64,000 bases of DNA from Candidatus Pantoea deserta (GCF_003813865.1 NZ_RMVG01000004.1:62001-126000), one strand, 5' to 3'; numbered from the stretch's first letter, positions 52,777 through 63,265 are shown. The notes: generated by a model from the sequence alone, not told the origin. A program made the numbers and translations.

Positions 52777-53633
52777 CCGTTGCCAGCAAAGGTATTACAC
52801 TGACCGGGATCGCCGCTGTCGAATCCGCGTTTAAACCAGGTGTAGCGCTGTTCCGACGTGCCGTGGGTAAAGCTGTCAGGCACGACGCGTCCCTGGCTGC
52901 GCTGTTGCAGACGATCGTCGCCAATCGCCTGCGCGGCGTCCAGCGCCTGTTGCAGGTCGCCGGTCTCCAGCCAGTTATCCTGGCTGACGTAGTGGCCCCA
53001 GACGCCCGCGAAGCAGTCCGCCTGTAGCTCCATTTTCACTGACAGATGATTGATTTGCGTCTGGCTTGCGCCTTGCTGCATCTCGCGCACTTTTGGCTCA
53101 ATGCCCAGCAGCTTCTGCACATGGTGTCCCACCTCATGCGCCACCACATAGCCTTGCGCAAACTCGCCGCCCGCGCCCAGTTTGGTTTTCATTTCATCGT
53201 AGAAAGAGAGATCGATATAGACGCGCTGATCCGCCGGACAGTAGAAGGGTCCCATCGCCGTCTGGCCGGTGCCGCAGCGGGTCTGGGTCGCCCCGCGATA
53301 CATCACCAGAGTGGGCGCGACATACTCTTTACCCATCTGCTGGAACAGCTTGCCCCAGGTGTCTTCCGTAGAGGCGAGAATAACGCGGGTAAACTTCGCC
53401 GCCTCGTCGTCGTTGGCGCTGACGCGCTGCTGCTGGCTGGTTGGCGCGACGTCGCCGCCGGTCAGCAGTCCCGTCAGGTCATAGCCGTAGTAACCGGCCA
53501 CAGCGACCACCACGAGCAGGATAATGCCGCCCTTTCCGCGCGGAATACGGATTTGCCGTCCGCCGCCGTAAACCGGGCTTTGGTCCCGACGGTCTTCAAC
53601 ATTGTCGCTCTCGCGACGTCCTTGCCAGCGCAT
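52773..53633 (-). CDS. ypfJ: Predicted membrane-bound zinc metallopeptidase YpfJ
   Basis: 286 residues from the ATG at 53633 ([17 protein letters not shown] 7 bases upstream); the frame from 53687 adds 18 unrelated residues. Single membrane helix (about 35-52), then a neutral zinc metallopeptidase domain with HEVGHH ([19 protein letters not shown]) and the downstream [12 protein letters not shown]. Substrate unknown. Cotranscribed with tmcA. Confidence 0.93.
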   Translation of the reverse strand: MRWQGRRESDNVEDRRDQSPVYGGGRQIRIPRGKGGIILLVVVAVAGYYGYDLTGLLTGGDVAPTSQQQRVSANDDEAAKFTRVILASTEDTWGKLFQQMGKEYVAPTLVMYRGATQTRCGTGQTAMGPFYCPADQRVYIDLSFYDEMKTKLGAGGEFAQGYVVAHEVGHHVQKLLGIEPKVREMQQGASQTQINHLSVKMELQADCFAGVWGHYVSQDNWLETGDLQQALDAAQAIGDDRLQQRSQGRVVPDSFTHGTSEQRYTWFKRGFDSGDPGQCNTFAGNG

Positions 53634-53708
53634 AATCTGCTCCTGATTAAAATAGTTTTCCGTGATTTTAGTTGCGCGGCGAGACAACTACCAGTCTTAC
53701 GGTCAAAT

Positions 53709-53740
53709 GAAAAAAGGAGAGCCTCGGCTCTCCTTTTTCT
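53709..53740 (-). terminator. purC terminator
   Basis: AGGAGAGCC with GGCTCTCCT (9-bp stem) and a T-run on the minus strand, 20 bases after the purC stop. Confidence 0.88.
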
Positions 53741-53758
53741 GTTTCAGAAGCGTTTAAT

Positions 53759-54472
53759 TCAGTCGAGCTTTACGCCCAGCCGCTGCGCCACTTCTTCGTA
53801 GGCTTCGATCAGGCCGCCCAGGCTCTGACGAAAACGGTCTTTATCCATTTTATCCATGGTCTGCTTGTCCCACAGGCGCGCGCCGTCCGGCGAAAATTCG
53901 TCGCCCAGCACCACTTCGCCTTTAAACAGGCCGAACTCCAGCTTGAAATCGACCAGGATCAGGCCCGCATCGTCGAACAGCTTGCTCAGCACCTCGTTGG
54001 CCTTGAAGGTCAGCTCCTGCATACGGGCCAGATTGGCTTTGCTCACCCAGCCAAAGGTTTCACAGTAGGATTCGTTGACCATCGGGTCATGCTTCGCGTC
54101 GTCTTTAAGAAACAGGTCAAACAGCGGCGGATTGAGGATCATGCCCTCTTCGACACCCAGACGCTTGACCAGCGAGCCTGCCGCGCGGTTGCGCACCACG
54201 CACTCGACCGGCACCATCTCCAGCTTTTTCACCAGCGCTTCATTGTCAGAGAGCAGCGCCTCCATCTGGGTCGGAATACCGGCTTCCTGCAATTTGGTCA
54301 TGATGAAGTGGTTGAACTTGTTGTTCACCATTCCCTTACGATCGAACTGCTCGATTCTGGCTCCGTCGCCTGCTGACGTATCGTTGCGGAATTCGAGTAC
54401 CAGCAGATCCGGATTGTCGGTGCTGTATACGGTTTTCGCTTTACCGCGATACAACTCAGCTCGCTTTTGCAT
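53759..54472 (-). CDS. purC: Phosphoribosylaminoimidazole-succinocarboxamide synthase
   Basis: 237 residues from the ATG at 54472 ([13 protein letters not shown]), the E. coli length; the longer frame from 54544 has an implausible Arg-rich extension. SAICAR synthetase signatures [24 protein letters not shown] and DFKLEFG. Condenses CAIR with aspartate in purine synthesis. Next to bamC, as in E. coli. Confidence 0.97.
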   Translation of the reverse strand: MQKRAELYRGKAKTVYSTDNPDLLVLEFRNDTSAGDGARIEQFDRKGMVNNKFNHFIMTKLQEAGIPTQMEALLSDNEALVKKLEMVPVECVVRNRAAGSLVKRLGVEEGMILNPPLFDLFLKDDAKHDPMVNESYCETFGWVSKANLARMQELTFKANEVLSKLFDDAGLILVDFKLEFGLFKGEVVLGDEFSPDGARLWDKQTMDKMDKDRFRQSLGGLIEAYEEVAQRLGVKLD

Positions 54473-54577
54473 CTTATTAACTCCAGACTTGAAAATTTCG
54501 GGTGTTCTGCGGCGGCGGGCCGCTGCGGGACGGCAACGACGCAATCGTTTACCTTGCCGCGCGCTATTATGCCAGAG

Positions 54578-54610
54578 ACGAAAAAAAAAGGCCGGAGAAT
54601 CTCCGGCCCT
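54578..54610 (-). terminator. bamC-dapA terminator
   Basis: GGCCGGAGA with TCTCCGGCC and a nine-base T-run on the minus strand. Confidence 0.92.
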
Positions 54611-54618
54611 GAGGCGAT

Positions 54619-55650
54619 TTATTTGTTGAGCGCCGCCTGGAACACGGCCACCAGCGCATCGTTCTGCGACTGGCTGAGCACATGGCCTTTGGGATCGATA
54701 AATTGCAGGCTGCTGCGGTTATCCAGGTCGCCGATCTGAACTTTATAGTCGCCGTTCGGCAGTTCCGGATCTTTCGCGCCAACCTCATCCCACGCGCCGC
54801 TGCCCGGCGATTTGTAGGTGACGTTGAGGCTGCCCTGGGCGCGATTGCTGTCGGTGACGTCCATGCCGACGCGCTTCATCGCTTCCGGCAGACGCTGCCA
54901 GGCAACGTTAAACGGCGTGCGCAGCACCAGCAGCGGCAAGCCGGTATCGTCCGCCCCGCTCTGTACGTCAATGCTGCCGCTGGCGCGGCCGGCCGCGGCG
55001 TTTTCGTTAGCCACGTCGATTTTGTCCAGACCGGCGCTTATCGCGTTCAGCATCTGCGCGGTATAGCGCTGAATCTGTACCGGCGAGGTAACGGCTTTAT
55101 CCTGCTGCTGGAGTTCCAGCAGACGCACCGTCAGCACCTGCTGATAGCTCTGCGACTGAACGCTGATCTGATAGCGACCGCGGTACTGATTATCTTCATC
55201 GGCGCGGTTCCACTGCACCCAGTCAGTGGTGAGCTGCTGTCGCGCGTCATTACGCTGCGCTACAGGGTAGTTGTTCGCCGCCACCACGCTGGACACCTGC
55301 GACCAGACGGAACTGCGGTTGCCTTCCAGCATCAGCACGCCGGTATTGCCGGTGAACTGCGTGCGGGCGCCGTTGACCAGCGCCAGCGCCTGAGCCGGAG
55401 GACGAATGTCGAGCTGCTTGCCCACGTTGCCGCTGGCGGCTGCGTGCGGCACATCATAATCGCCGTGCGCTACCGGCAGGATCATACCCGCCGGGGCTTG
55501 CAGATCGTGCAGTTCGCTGGCCTGCAAATAGGACTCGTCACCGCTAACCTGACGCTTATAACGCTGATCGCTGGAACAGGCCGTTAGCAGCATCGCAGTA
55601 GACAGCGCCACAACGGTCGCAACCGCTGAGCGCTTTACAGAATGATTCAT
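54619..55650 (-). CDS. bamC: Outer membrane assembly lipoprotein BamC
   Basis: 343 residues. Lipoprotein signal with lipobox LLTAC (Cys25), then the flexible stretch [17 protein letters not shown] that contacts BamD, and two helix-grip domains; the C-terminal [14 protein letters not shown] motif is characteristic. Component of the BAM complex that inserts beta-barrel proteins. Follows dapA by 14 bases. Confidence 0.96.
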   Translation of the reverse strand: MNHSVKRSAVATVVALSTAMLLTACSSDQRYKRQVSGDESYLQASELHDLQAPAGMILPVAHGDYDVPHAAASGNVGKQLDIRPPAQALALVNGARTQFTGNTGVLMLEGNRSSVWSQVSSVVAANNYPVAQRNDARQQLTTDWVQWNRADEDNQYRGRYQISVQSQSYQQVLTVRLLELQQQDKAVTSPVQIQRYTAQMLNAISAGLDKIDVANENAAAGRASGSIDVQSGADDTGLPLLVLRTPFNVAWQRLPEAMKRVGMDVTDSNRAQGSLNVTYKSPGSGAWDEVGAKDPELPNGDYKVQIGDLDNRSSLQFIDPKGHVLSQSQNDALVAVFQAALNK

Positions 55651-55664
55651 TGAAACTCCCTAAC

Positions 55665-56543
55665 TTATCGCAAACCCGCTTTAATCAGCGCCTGCTCAAC
55701 TTTTGGTATGGCCGCTGAAGTCAGCGGCGTCATTGGCAGACGCAGCGTGTCACTGGCGATTAATCCTAACTGTTTCGCCGCCCATTTGACCGGGATAGGA
55801 TTGGGTTCACAGAAAAGCGTCTGGTGCAGATGCATCAGACGCTGATTCAGGCGACGCGCCTCGGCGAAATTGCCCTGCTGGGCCAGCGCGCACAGCTCAG
55901 CCATTTCACGCGCCGCGATATTGGCCGTTACCGAGATAACGCCCTTGCCGCCCAGCTGCATCAGGTCAAGCGCACTGGCGTCGTCGCCACTCACGATAAT
56001 AAAGTTCTCATCGACCAGTGCTTGGATCTGGCTAACGCGCGATAAGTTCCCGGTTGCCTCTTTGATTCCGATAATATTTTTGATTTCAGCAAGGCGCGCG
56101 ACGGTTTCCGGCAGCATGTCGCAGCCGGTACGCGAGGGGACGTTATAGAGCATTTGCGGCAGCGCCGTGCTTTCCGCAATCGCTTTGAAATGCTGAAACA
56201 ACCCTTCCTGCGTCGGACGGTTATAGTAAGGCGTCACGGTCAGGCAGCCGACGACGCCGCTGTTCTCGAAACGTTTGGTGAGAGAGATGCCTTCTGCGGT
56301 GGCGTTAGCCCCGGTTCCGGCGATCACCGGAATGCGTCCGTCAGCCAGCTCCAGCGTCAGCATCACCACCTCGCCGTGCTCTTCATGGCTCAGCGTTGCG
56401 GATTCTCCAGTGGTGCCGACAGAGACGATCGCCGCGGTGCCGCTGGCGACATGATAATCAATCAGTTTTTTCAGACTCGCACGGCAGACATTACCTTTGT
56501 CATCCATTGGCGTAACGAGTGCAACAATACTTCCCGTGAACAT
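55665..56543 (-). CDS. dapA: 4-hydroxy-tetrahydrodipicolinate synthase
   Basis: 292 residues from the ATG at 56543 ([20 protein letters not shown]). Active-site Lys161 (IIGIKEATG), Tyr133 (LYNVPSRTG), GTTGESATL. Condenses pyruvate with aspartate semialdehyde, the first step committed to lysine and diaminopimelate. Divergent from gcvR. Confidence 0.97.
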   Translation of the reverse strand: MFTGSIVALVTPMDDKGNVCRASLKKLIDYHVASGTAAIVSVGTTGESATLSHEEHGEVVMLTLELADGRIPVIAGTGANATAEGISLTKRFENSGVVGCLTVTPYYNRPTQEGLFQHFKAIAESTALPQMLYNVPSRTGCDMLPETVARLAEIKNIIGIKEATGNLSRVSQIQALVDENFIIVSGDDASALDLMQLGGKGVISVTANIAAREMAELCALAQQGNFAEARRLNQRLMHLHQTLFCEPNPIPVKWAAKQLGLIASDTLRLPMTPLTSAAIPKVEQALIKAGLR

Positions 56544-56686
56544 TGGCGATCCCCTCGACAAACAAGTGCTTCATGGTACGTTTTACTCTTGTTGAAAAGC
56601 AAGCAGGCCACGCCGCTCCTGCGCTTGTCAGCAGTTTTTTTTATGTTTACCTTATAGTTATTAGCGAATGAACAGGAAATCCCACT

Positions 56687-57265
56687 TTGCCGCAGTCTCA
56701 ACCCCACCATTTGGTGATCACCGCACTGGGTGTTGACCGTCCGGGTATCGTCAATACGATTACCCGCCACGTCAGCAGCTGTGGGTGCAATATAGAAGAC
56801 AGTCGTCTCGCCATGCTTGGGGATGAGTTCACCTTTATCATGCTGCTTTCCGGCAGCTGGAACGCCATCACGCTGATTGAATCCACCCTGCCGCTGAAAG
56901 GCGCGGAGCTGGAGCTGCTGATCGTGATGAAGCGCACCAGCGCGAAAACCCGTCCGCCCATGCCGGCGACGGTCTGGGTACAGGTCGAAGTGCCGGATTC
57001 GCCCCATCTTATCGAGCGCTTCACCGATCTGTTTGATAAACATGCGATGAATATCGCCGAACTGGGTTCGCGTATTGAAACAGGCCAGGCGGATCAGACG
57101 CCGACGCTCTATATTCAAATAACGGCGCACAGTCCGGCGGGCGTTGGCGACTCTCAGTTTGAGCAGGCGTTTTACGCCCTGTGTCGCGAGCTGAACGCCG
57201 AGGGTACGCTGCGTTTCTACAGCCTGGCCGACGACGACGCGGCGACCCTCTCTGCTTCGCGCTAA
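56687..57265 (+). CDS. gcvR: Glycine cleavage system regulator GcvR
   Basis: 192 residues, starting with TTG at 56687 (AGGAAA 8 bases upstream). Two ACT domains: LVITALGVDRPGIVNTITRHV and a second with DSPHLIERFTDLFDKHAMNI. Binds glycine and acts as an accessory to GcvA to repress gcv genes. Followed by bcp on the same strand after 143 bases. Confidence 0.94.
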   Translation: MPQSQPHHLVITALGVDRPGIVNTITRHVSSCGCNIEDSRLAMLGDEFTFIMLLSGSWNAITLIESTLPLKGAELELLIVMKRTSAKTRPPMPATVWVQVEVPDSPHLIERFTDLFDKHAMNIAELGSRIETGQADQTPTLYIQITAHSPAGVGDSQFEQAFYALCRELNAEGTLRFYSLADDDAATLSASR

Positions 57266-57408
57266 GCTGTAACTGAACCGGGGCTATTTCTCCACATTAC
57301 TGATGTCTGGCTATGTGGCGCAATATCCCCTGACGGCCGGGCGCCGCCGACGTTATCCCTTCGGCAACAGCCTTGCCCACAGCACAAAGAAAAAAATGGA
57401 GAGTAGTG

Positions 57409-57876
57409 ATGAATCCACTGAAAGCCGGTGATACCGCACCGAAATTTAGCTTGCCCGACCAGGATGGCGAACAGGTAAATTTAACCGACTTCCAGGGACA
57501 GCGCGTTCTGGTCTATTTTTACCCGAAAGCGATGACGCCAGGATGCACCGTACAGGCCTGCGGCCTGCGCGACAATATGGATGAAATGAAAAAGGCGGGC
57601 GTGGAAGTGCTGGGCATCAGCACCGATAAACCTGAAAAGCTGTCACGTTTCGCTGAAAAAGAGCTGCTGAACTTTACCCTGCTCTCTGATGAAGATCATC
57701 AGGTCTGCGAGGCGTTTGGCGTCTGGGGCGAGAAATCCTTTATGGGCAAAACCTATGATGGCATCCACCGCATCAGTTTTCTGATCGGCCCTGACGGCAC
57801 CATCGAAAAAGTCTTCGACGATTTCAAAACCTCTAACCACCACGACATCGTGATGGATTATCTGAAGTCTGCCTGA
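57409..57876 (+). CDS. bcp: Thiol peroxidase Bcp (peroxiredoxin)
   Basis: 155 residues from the ATG at 57409 (RBS GGAGAG). Atypical 2-Cys peroxiredoxin: peroxidatic Cys46 in TPGCTVQAC and resolving Cys51. PKAMTPGCT is the family signature. Reduces peroxides with thioredoxin in the cytoplasm. In E. coli hyf genes follow; here a diguanylate cyclase gene converges. Confidence 0.96.
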   Translation: MNPLKAGDTAPKFSLPDQDGEQVNLTDFQGQRVLVYFYPKAMTPGCTVQACGLRDNMDEMKKAGVEVLGISTDKPEKLSRFAEKELLNFTLLSDEDHQVCEAFGVWGEKSFMGKTYDGIHRISFLIGPDGTIEKVFDDFKTSNHHDIVMDYLKSA

Positions 57877-57882
57877 CGCCGC

Positions 57883-57916
57883 CGGGATGCGGTCTGACGC
57901 CGCATCCCGCTTTCCC
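57883..57916. terminator. Terminator between bcp and the diguanylate cyclase gene
   Basis: 10-bp stem CGGGATGCGG with CCGCATCCCG, 7-base loop; the T-tract is modest. Confidence 0.6.
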
Positions 57917-57917
57917 G

Positions 57918-59486
57918 TTACCGCAGATCGCCTGCCACGACCACACAGTTTCGTCCGGCATATTTAGCCTGATAGAGTGCGGCATCCGCCTGCTTCAGAC
58001 ACTGTTCCAGCGGCACGTCTTTGCCTGGCCAGACAGCCACCCCCGCCGAAAGGGTAATGGTGCCGACATCGGCGATCCAGGCGTCGGCGATGCTGACGCG
58101 CACGCGTTCCGCAATGCGGCGCGCCTCCTCGCTATCGGTCATCGGCAAAAGCATGAGAAACTCTTCGCCGCCGTTGCGGCACACCACATCGCTCTGCCGC
58201 GCGCTGGCGCTCAGCGTCTGCGCCACCTGCTTGATCACTCGATCCCCGACGTCATGTCCCCAACTGTCGTTCACTCGCTTGAAGTGATCGATGTCCAGCG
58301 CCAGCACGGCAAAGGGCTGACGCATCGTCTGATAAAAGTCGAGCACCGCGCTCAGGCCGCGCCGGTTAAGCAAATGCGTCAGCGGATCGGTCTGCACTTC
58401 GGACTTCAGACGGCCAATCTTGTCCTGGACCACGCCGATGCCGGTCAGCAGCGCGCGCTTCACCTGCGCCGCCTCAAAATACCAGGCGTGAACCGCGCCC
58501 AGTTCGTTTGACACGCCCGGCGCATCCATCTGGCGCGCCTTACGCGCCAGCTGCCAGAGCGGCAGCGCAATCAGCCGCGCCAGGATCACCGCCACCAGCA
58601 GCGTCAGCAGCGCAAAGGGCACCGAGTTTTTCAGCACCTGCATCAGCAGGCCAGCGAGCGGCTCAAGCGTTACGGCGGTAGGCTTCAGCGCCACCACCGT
58701 CCAGCCCGTGGTGGGCACCACCGCATAACCGGCGAGGCGCGGCGGCTCATCGGCTATCTGAAGTTGCAGCGATCCGTTGGTTTTATCCTGCTGGCCGTTG
58801 AGCAGTGCAGGCAGGGTTTTGCCGATCAGCTGCCCGTTCTGGTGATAAAGCACCTGGCTGGCGCTGTCGAGCACGTAGACGCTGGTGCCGTCGCGGTAAT
58901 ACTGCTCGCCCAGCAGCGTATTCAGGATGCTTTTCTTTTTCAGATAGATAGTGCCGCCTACGTAGCCAAGATAGCGGCCGTCGCGGCTCCAGATCGGCCA
59001 GGAAACAAAAATAATCAGGTTGTTGGCCGCTGAAATCGTCGGCTTGCTGATGGTCGGCTGACGCCCGCTCAGCGCTTCGCGTGACGCCTCGCTGGTCAGG
59101 TGCATACCCTGCAACATCAGGGATTCCGGCGAAATGGATTTTACTATGCCGTTGACGTCAACCACGGCCACGGAGTTAAAGCTGCTGGTCTGCTCGCGCA
59201 GGCGATCGACCTCCTGGCGCAGCAGCGCAGGATTATCAAAATCATCGCCGAGCAATCTGGCGCTGTAGTGCAACTGTGACTGCGCCAGCTGGAAAAAAAT
59301 TTCGGTGGTGGACGCCAGCTTAGTGGCATAGGCGCGGTTCGCTTCCAGCGTGCTGTCGATCAGGGCCATACGCTGTACCCGCCAGGTGGCGTAAAGCGCA
59401 TTGGTCAGCGTCACCACAATACTGACAATGGCGAGTAGTGCGATAAGCGTGCGCAGATCGGTTCTTGGACGCAGGCGCATTAGCAT
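57918..59486 (-). CDS. Membrane diguanylate cyclase (dCache-GGDEF)
   Basis: 522 residues. Membrane helix (about 13-34), a periplasmic double-Cache-like sensor (about 35-280), second helix (about 285-308), and a GGDEF domain (about 365-520). The catalytic GGEEF is at 439-443, the substrate-binding DIDHFKRVND lies upstream, and an inhibitory RxxD site (Arg430, Asp433) stands five residues before GGEEF, so the enzyme should make cyclic di-GMP with feedback control. A second possible start lies two codons in. No known c-di-GMP target is nearby. Not present at this site in E. coli. Confidence 0.9.
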   Translation of the reverse strand: MLMRLRPRTDLRTLIALLAIVSIVVTLTNALYATWRVQRMALIDSTLEANRAYATKLASTTEIFFQLAQSQLHYSARLLGDDFDNPALLRQEVDRLREQTSSFNSVAVVDVNGIVKSISPESLMLQGMHLTSEASREALSGRQPTISKPTISAANNLIIFVSWPIWSRDGRYLGYVGGTIYLKKKSILNTLLGEQYYRDGTSVYVLDSASQVLYHQNGQLIGKTLPALLNGQQDKTNGSLQLQIADEPPRLAGYAVVPTTGWTVVALKPTAVTLEPLAGLLMQVLKNSVPFALLTLLVAVILARLIALPLWQLARKARQMDAPGVSNELGAVHAWYFEAAQVKRALLTGIGVVQDKIGRLKSEVQTDPLTHLLNRRGLSAVLDFYQTMRQPFAVLALDIDHFKRVNDSWGHDVGDRVIKQVAQTLSASARQSDVVCRNGGEEFLMLLPMTDSEEARRIAERVRVSIADAWIADVGTITLSAGVAVWPGKDVPLEQCLKQADAALYQAKYAGRNCVVVAGDLR

Positions 59487-59835
59487 TGCGCGCCCGCCGC
59501 AAAAGATAAGTCCATACTGAATTGCCTGAGGATGTTGTTATAGTTGGAAGTTATCTGCCCTGGTGAGGCAGGGTATCAGTGTACACCCTGTCATCGTCCT
59601 GAGCACCTTTCCAGCAACAGACATTCTCAGAAATTTCTTACTTACGCGTGGCGCCAGCCAGTGAGAGCGCTGCGCGCGTAAAACGGTCACCAGCCGGAAT
59701 CGCCGTCAGGAGCAGATGCCCTGCTCTGGCTGCCTGTCTCGTCAGGCTCGCTCAATCCGACTTTTCTCTTTTGTGCGTCACAGCAAAGAGCAGCAGCAGA
59801 TGCACAGCGGCGCGCCGCCGCTGTGCATGACCGCC
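59487..59835. other. Gene-free interval with a strong hairpin
   Basis: 349 bases between the cyclase start and the end of the DsrE-like pair. I find no gene. Its 3' part contains a perfect 13-bp hairpin (59800-59812 with 59816-59828, 3-base loop), 8 bases after the second DsrE stop, which could end that transcript or protect it. Confidence 0.5.
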
Positions 59836-60444
59836 TTACAGCATCAGAAAGGCATAGCCTTCATTTTGCAGCGTCGCCACGGTGGTACCGCTGGAGATAG
59901 TGTGGGTGACGCGCTGGTCGATCCAGTCGCGCTGAAGATTATGAAAGGCGACCGACTGATCGCAGATAGAGACCTGGACGCCCGCTTTTTTCAGCTCATC
60001 GATCAGCTTAAGGTTGGGGTTATCCACGCCGTACGCTTTATGAAACTGTTCGTTGTTCAGCGCCGCCGGAACGGCATCGCTGTTAATCGACACCACGAAT
60101 TTCAGCTGATCCAGCGGCACGCCTGCGGCGTAATACAGGTTGGTGACGCGCGCCACGCGCTCCAGGCCCAGATTCGGCTGGCGAATATCGCCGTCGTTGC
60201 GGTTAATCTGGAAAACCACCTTATTGCTCAGACCCGGCACGGTGCCTGGCTTAAAGGCCGGCGTATCGACATAGTGAATTTTGCCGAAGCCTTCGATAGC
60301 TGGCGTGCTCCAGAAATCCGCCGGCTGCGTAGCGTTGTCAGCAAATTTGCCGGTTACTTTTTCATATAATTCGGGCAGCTGTAGCACATTACCACCAATA
60401 AAACCGGCAATCGCCGCCACCACAATATAGGCCGCTGGACGCAT
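59836..60444 (-). CDS. Membrane-anchored DsrE-like protein (second of pair)
   Basis: 202 residues. An uncleaved-looking N-terminal helix (about 4-24), then a DsrE/F-type domain: VFQINRNDG, GLERVARVTNLYYAAGV, LKFVVSINSDAVPA, and a single Cys161 in SICDQSVAFH near the position of the conserved sulfur-carrying Cys of DsrE/TusD-type folds. Family members of this layout are periplasmic or membrane-anchored and mostly uncharacterised; sulfur transfer is a guess. RBS AGGAG. Its gene follows the paralog after 36 bases; the two share about half their residues by eye. Confidence 0.75.
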   Translation of the reverse strand: MRPAAYIVVAAIAGFIGGNVLQLPELYEKVTGKFADNATQPADFWSTPAIEGFGKIHYVDTPAFKPGTVPGLSNKVVFQINRNDGDIRQPNLGLERVARVTNLYYAAGVPLDQLKFVVSINSDAVPAALNNEQFHKAYGVDNPNLKLIDELKKAGVQVSICDQSVAFHNLQRDWIDQRVTHTISSGTTVATLQNEGYAFLML

Positions 60445-60480
60445 TGTTATTCTCCTGCTTGTTATCTTCGGGGGGTGAAA

Positions 60481-61086
60481 TTACATCTGTAGCCATGCGT
60501 AACCCTGGTTTTGCAGGGTTGAGACCGTCGTCGGGCTGGAGAGCGCATGAACCACCGATTTATCAATCCAGTCGTTGGGATAGTGATGGAAGGCGACCGA
60601 CTGATCGCAGACGGACACTTTCACGCCCAGCTTATCCAGTTCGCCGATCAGCTTGAGATTGGGGTTGTCTACACCATAAAACTGTTTGAAGTGCGCGTTA
60701 TCCAGCATCGCAGGCGTTGCGTCTCCCGTTACCGAAACCACGAATTTCAGCTGATCGGCCGGCACGCCGGAGGCGACGTAAAGGTTCACCACGCGCGCCA
60801 CGCGCTCCAGGCCCAGATTGACGTCAGTCATCGCGCCGTCGCTGCGGGTGATCTGGAAGACGATCTTATTACTCAGTCCAGCGACCGGCTTAAACGCCGC
60901 GTCCGATTCATAATGAATTTTTCCATAGCCATCGACGGCGGGTGTACTCCAGAAGCCTTCAGGATCGCTGGGTTTGGCTGAAAAATGGTTAACGACTTTT
61001 TGATAGAGCATGCCGCTCTGGGTAACGCCCGCGCCAACGGCACCGCCAAGGATAGCGATGAGCGCGTAAGATACAGCTGAACGCAT
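60481..61086 (-). CDS. Membrane-anchored DsrE-like protein (first of pair)
   Basis: 201 residues from the ATG at 61086 (GGAG 8 bases upstream); an ATG at 61122 would add 12 residues. N-terminal anchor helix (about 7-24), then the same domain as the following gene (VFQITRSDGA, GLERVARVVNLYVASGV, LKFVVSVTGDATPA), with Cys160 in SVCDQSVAFHH. The strong matching around FWSTP, YGKIHY and DNPNLKLI shows a tandem gene duplication. No enzyme or transporter lies beside it, except the unrelated bepA divergent 715 bases away. Confidence 0.75.
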   Translation of the reverse strand: MRSAVSYALIAILGGAVGAGVTQSGMLYQKVVNHFSAKPSDPEGFWSTPAVDGYGKIHYESDAAFKPVAGLSNKIVFQITRSDGAMTDVNLGLERVARVVNLYVASGVPADQLKFVVSVTGDATPAMLDNAHFKQFYGVDNPNLKLIGELDKLGVKVSVCDQSVAFHHYPNDWIDKSVVHALSSPTTVSTLQNQGYAWLQM

Positions 61087-61801
61087 AAATAATCTCCGGA
61101 CTACAGCGAGTTGCTGATTCACAGCCTGAATCGGGTGAGCTATCTATACCACAGCCTTGGCGCAGCAGAAGGGGGTGGCGCTGGCCGCCGCAGCCGTATT
61201 GATTTCAGCAAGAATTATTAATCTCGCTAATTAATAAAAGACGTCGATAATCAGCCTGTTTATCATCAGGGTTAAGATGGATCGGGATTAAACCGGCAAA
61301 CTTTTCTGCTTAACTCTTTAGCTTCTGATTTGTGGTGCCAGTTATTTCTGTTTATTTGGCATTGCCTTCGCGGTGACGATAAAAGTTATTTATTTACGCC
61401 AGCGCTGCCGGTCCGTTTTTTAGCCGTTTTTTTCAGAGTAAGCCTGGAAAAAAACATGCCACATTCAGTTTTTTTGACCAAATTTACATATCTTTAATTA
61501 TTATTCAGGTAAAACAAGGCAGACTGCACAGCGGCCGTAGCACTTTGTTCGCTTTAGAAAGCAGAATCAGGCGGCGAATAGTCCGGCAGCGCGCCTGATG
61601 CCCTGGCTGTTGAGGCGCAATACGCCGCCTGTCGGCGACATTCAATTTTTTGCTACAAAAGAGTGCATTTTGCCGTCGCAGATGCCAGCGCTGCCCATTT
61701 CTTTCTTTTTAGGCTCTGGTTAAGATAGTCGCGACGCGTCTTTTACCCTGACAAGCACACCTTTTTTTCCCGGCCTCAGGGCTTCTCTACAGGATCCAGG
61801 C
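61087..61801. other. Long AT-rich gene-free stretch upstream of bepA
   Basis: 715 bases with no frame that has an RBS and family likeness. AT-rich between 61200 and 61540, in contrast to neighbouring genes, which suggests horizontally acquired or nucleoid-protein-bound DNA. A TTGACC-like element lies at 61474-61479, without a convincing -10 box at 16-18 bases. A TAAGAT at 61721-61726 might serve bepA. Confidence 0.45.
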
Positions 61802-63265
61802 ATGTTGAACCGGTTAAAGAAAACGCTACTCGCCGCGCTGCTTCCCACGCTGATGCTGATGCCGCACGCGTCCGCCTGGGCAGACGTTAGCGACGCGCTG
61901 CCCGATATGGGGACGACCGCAGGCTCGACGCTCTCTATTGGGCAAGAGATGCAGATGGGCGATTTTTACGTGCGCCAGCTGCGGGCCAGCGCGCCGCTGA
62001 TCAACGATCCCTTGCTCAATCAGTACATTAACCAGCTTGGCCAGCGGCTGGTGGCGCATGCCGACTCGGTAAAAACGCCCTTCCACTTCTTTCTTATCCA
62101 GAACGACGAGCTAAACGCCTTTGCCTTTTTTGGCGGCAACGTGGTTCTGCACGCCTCGCTGTTTCGCTTTACTGAAAACGAAAGCCAGCTGGCCTCGGTA
62201 ATGGCGCATGAAATTTCCCACGTGACTCAGCGCCACCTGGCGCGCGCGATGGAAGACCAGAAGCGCAACGCGCCCCTGACCTGGGTCGGCGCGCTCGGCT
62301 CGGTGTTGCTGGCGATGGCCAATCCCCAGGCGGGCATGGCGGCGCTGACCGGCACGCTGGCGGGGACGCAGCAGGGCATTATCAGTTTTACTCAGGGCAA
62401 CGAGCAGGAGGCCGATCGTATCGGCATTCAGGTGTTGCAGCGCGCCGGGTTTGATCCCCAGGCGATGCCCAACTTTTTACAAAAGCTGGCCGATCAGAGC
62501 CGCTTCTCTTCGAAACCGCCTGAAATCTTGCTGACGCACCCGCTGCCGGACAGCCGCCTGGCGGACACGCGCAACCGTGCGAATCAGATGCGCCCGGTGG
62601 TGGTGCAGTCCTCGCAGGATTACTACATGGCGAAAGTCCGCGCGCTCGGCATGTACGCCACGGGGCGCAATCAGCTCACTGACGAGCTGCTGGATGAGTA
62701 TGGCCGGGGCAACAGCCGCGAGCAGCAGGCCGCCCAGTACGGCAAAGCGGTGCAGTTTCTTGAAGCGAAAAGCTTTGCCAACGCGAAAAAGCTGATTGAA
62801 CCGCTGCTGGCGAAGCAGCCGGATAACGTCTGGTTTCTCGATATTATGACCGACATCGATATCGGTCTTAATCAGCCGCAGCAGGCGATTACGCGCCTTA
62901 ACGCCGCGGGCGCGGCCAAAAACAGCCCCGTGGTGCAGCTTAACCTGGCGAACGCCTGGGTCGAGGCGAAGCAGCCCGCCAACGCCAGCCGCATCCTTAA
63001 TCGCTACACCTGGGCGCATCCGGACGATCCTAACGGCTGGGAACTGCTGGCTCAGGCGTCGGCGCAGCAAGGTCTGAGAGATGAAGAGATGTCGGCGCGC
63101 GCCGAGACGCTGGCGCTGAACGGCCAACTGGATCAGGCGATTACGACCCTGAGCAGCGCCAGCGCGCAGGTGCCGGTCGGCAGCCTGAAACAGGCGCGCT
63201 ATGACGCGCGCATCGATCAGCTGCGCCAGCTGCAAAACCGCTTTAAACAGTATCAGAAAGGATAA
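61802..63265 (+). CDS. bepA: Beta-barrel assembly-enhancing protease BepA
   Basis: 487 residues. Signal peptide 1-27 (AWA-D). M48 metalloprotease domain with [10 protein letters not shown] (HEXXH zinc site around 136-140) and a downstream EADRIG. C-terminal TPR repeats (about 310-480). Degrades or helps assemble LptD and other outer-membrane proteins in the periplasm. RBS AGGA at 61792. yfgD follows after 6 bases. Confidence 0.95.
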   Translation: MLNRLKKTLLAALLPTLMLMPHASAWADVSDALPDMGTTAGSTLSIGQEMQMGDFYVRQLRASAPLINDPLLNQYINQLGQRLVAHADSVKTPFHFFLIQNDELNAFAFFGGNVVLHASLFRFTENESQLASVMAHEISHVTQRHLARAMEDQKRNAPLTWVGALGSVLLAMANPQAGMAALTGTLAGTQQGIISFTQGNEQEADRIGIQVLQRAGFDPQAMPNFLQKLADQSRFSSKPPEILLTHPLPDSRLADTRNRANQMRPVVVQSSQDYYMAKVRALGMYATGRNQLTDELLDEYGRGNSREQQAAQYGKAVQFLEAKSFANAKKLIEPLLAKQPDNVWFLDIMTDIDIGLNQPQQAITRLNAAGAAKNSPVVQLNLANAWVEAKQPANASRILNRYTWAHPDDPNGWELLAQASAQQGLRDEEMSARAETLALNGQLDQAITTLSSASAQVPVGSLKQARYDARIDQLRQLQNRFKQYQKG

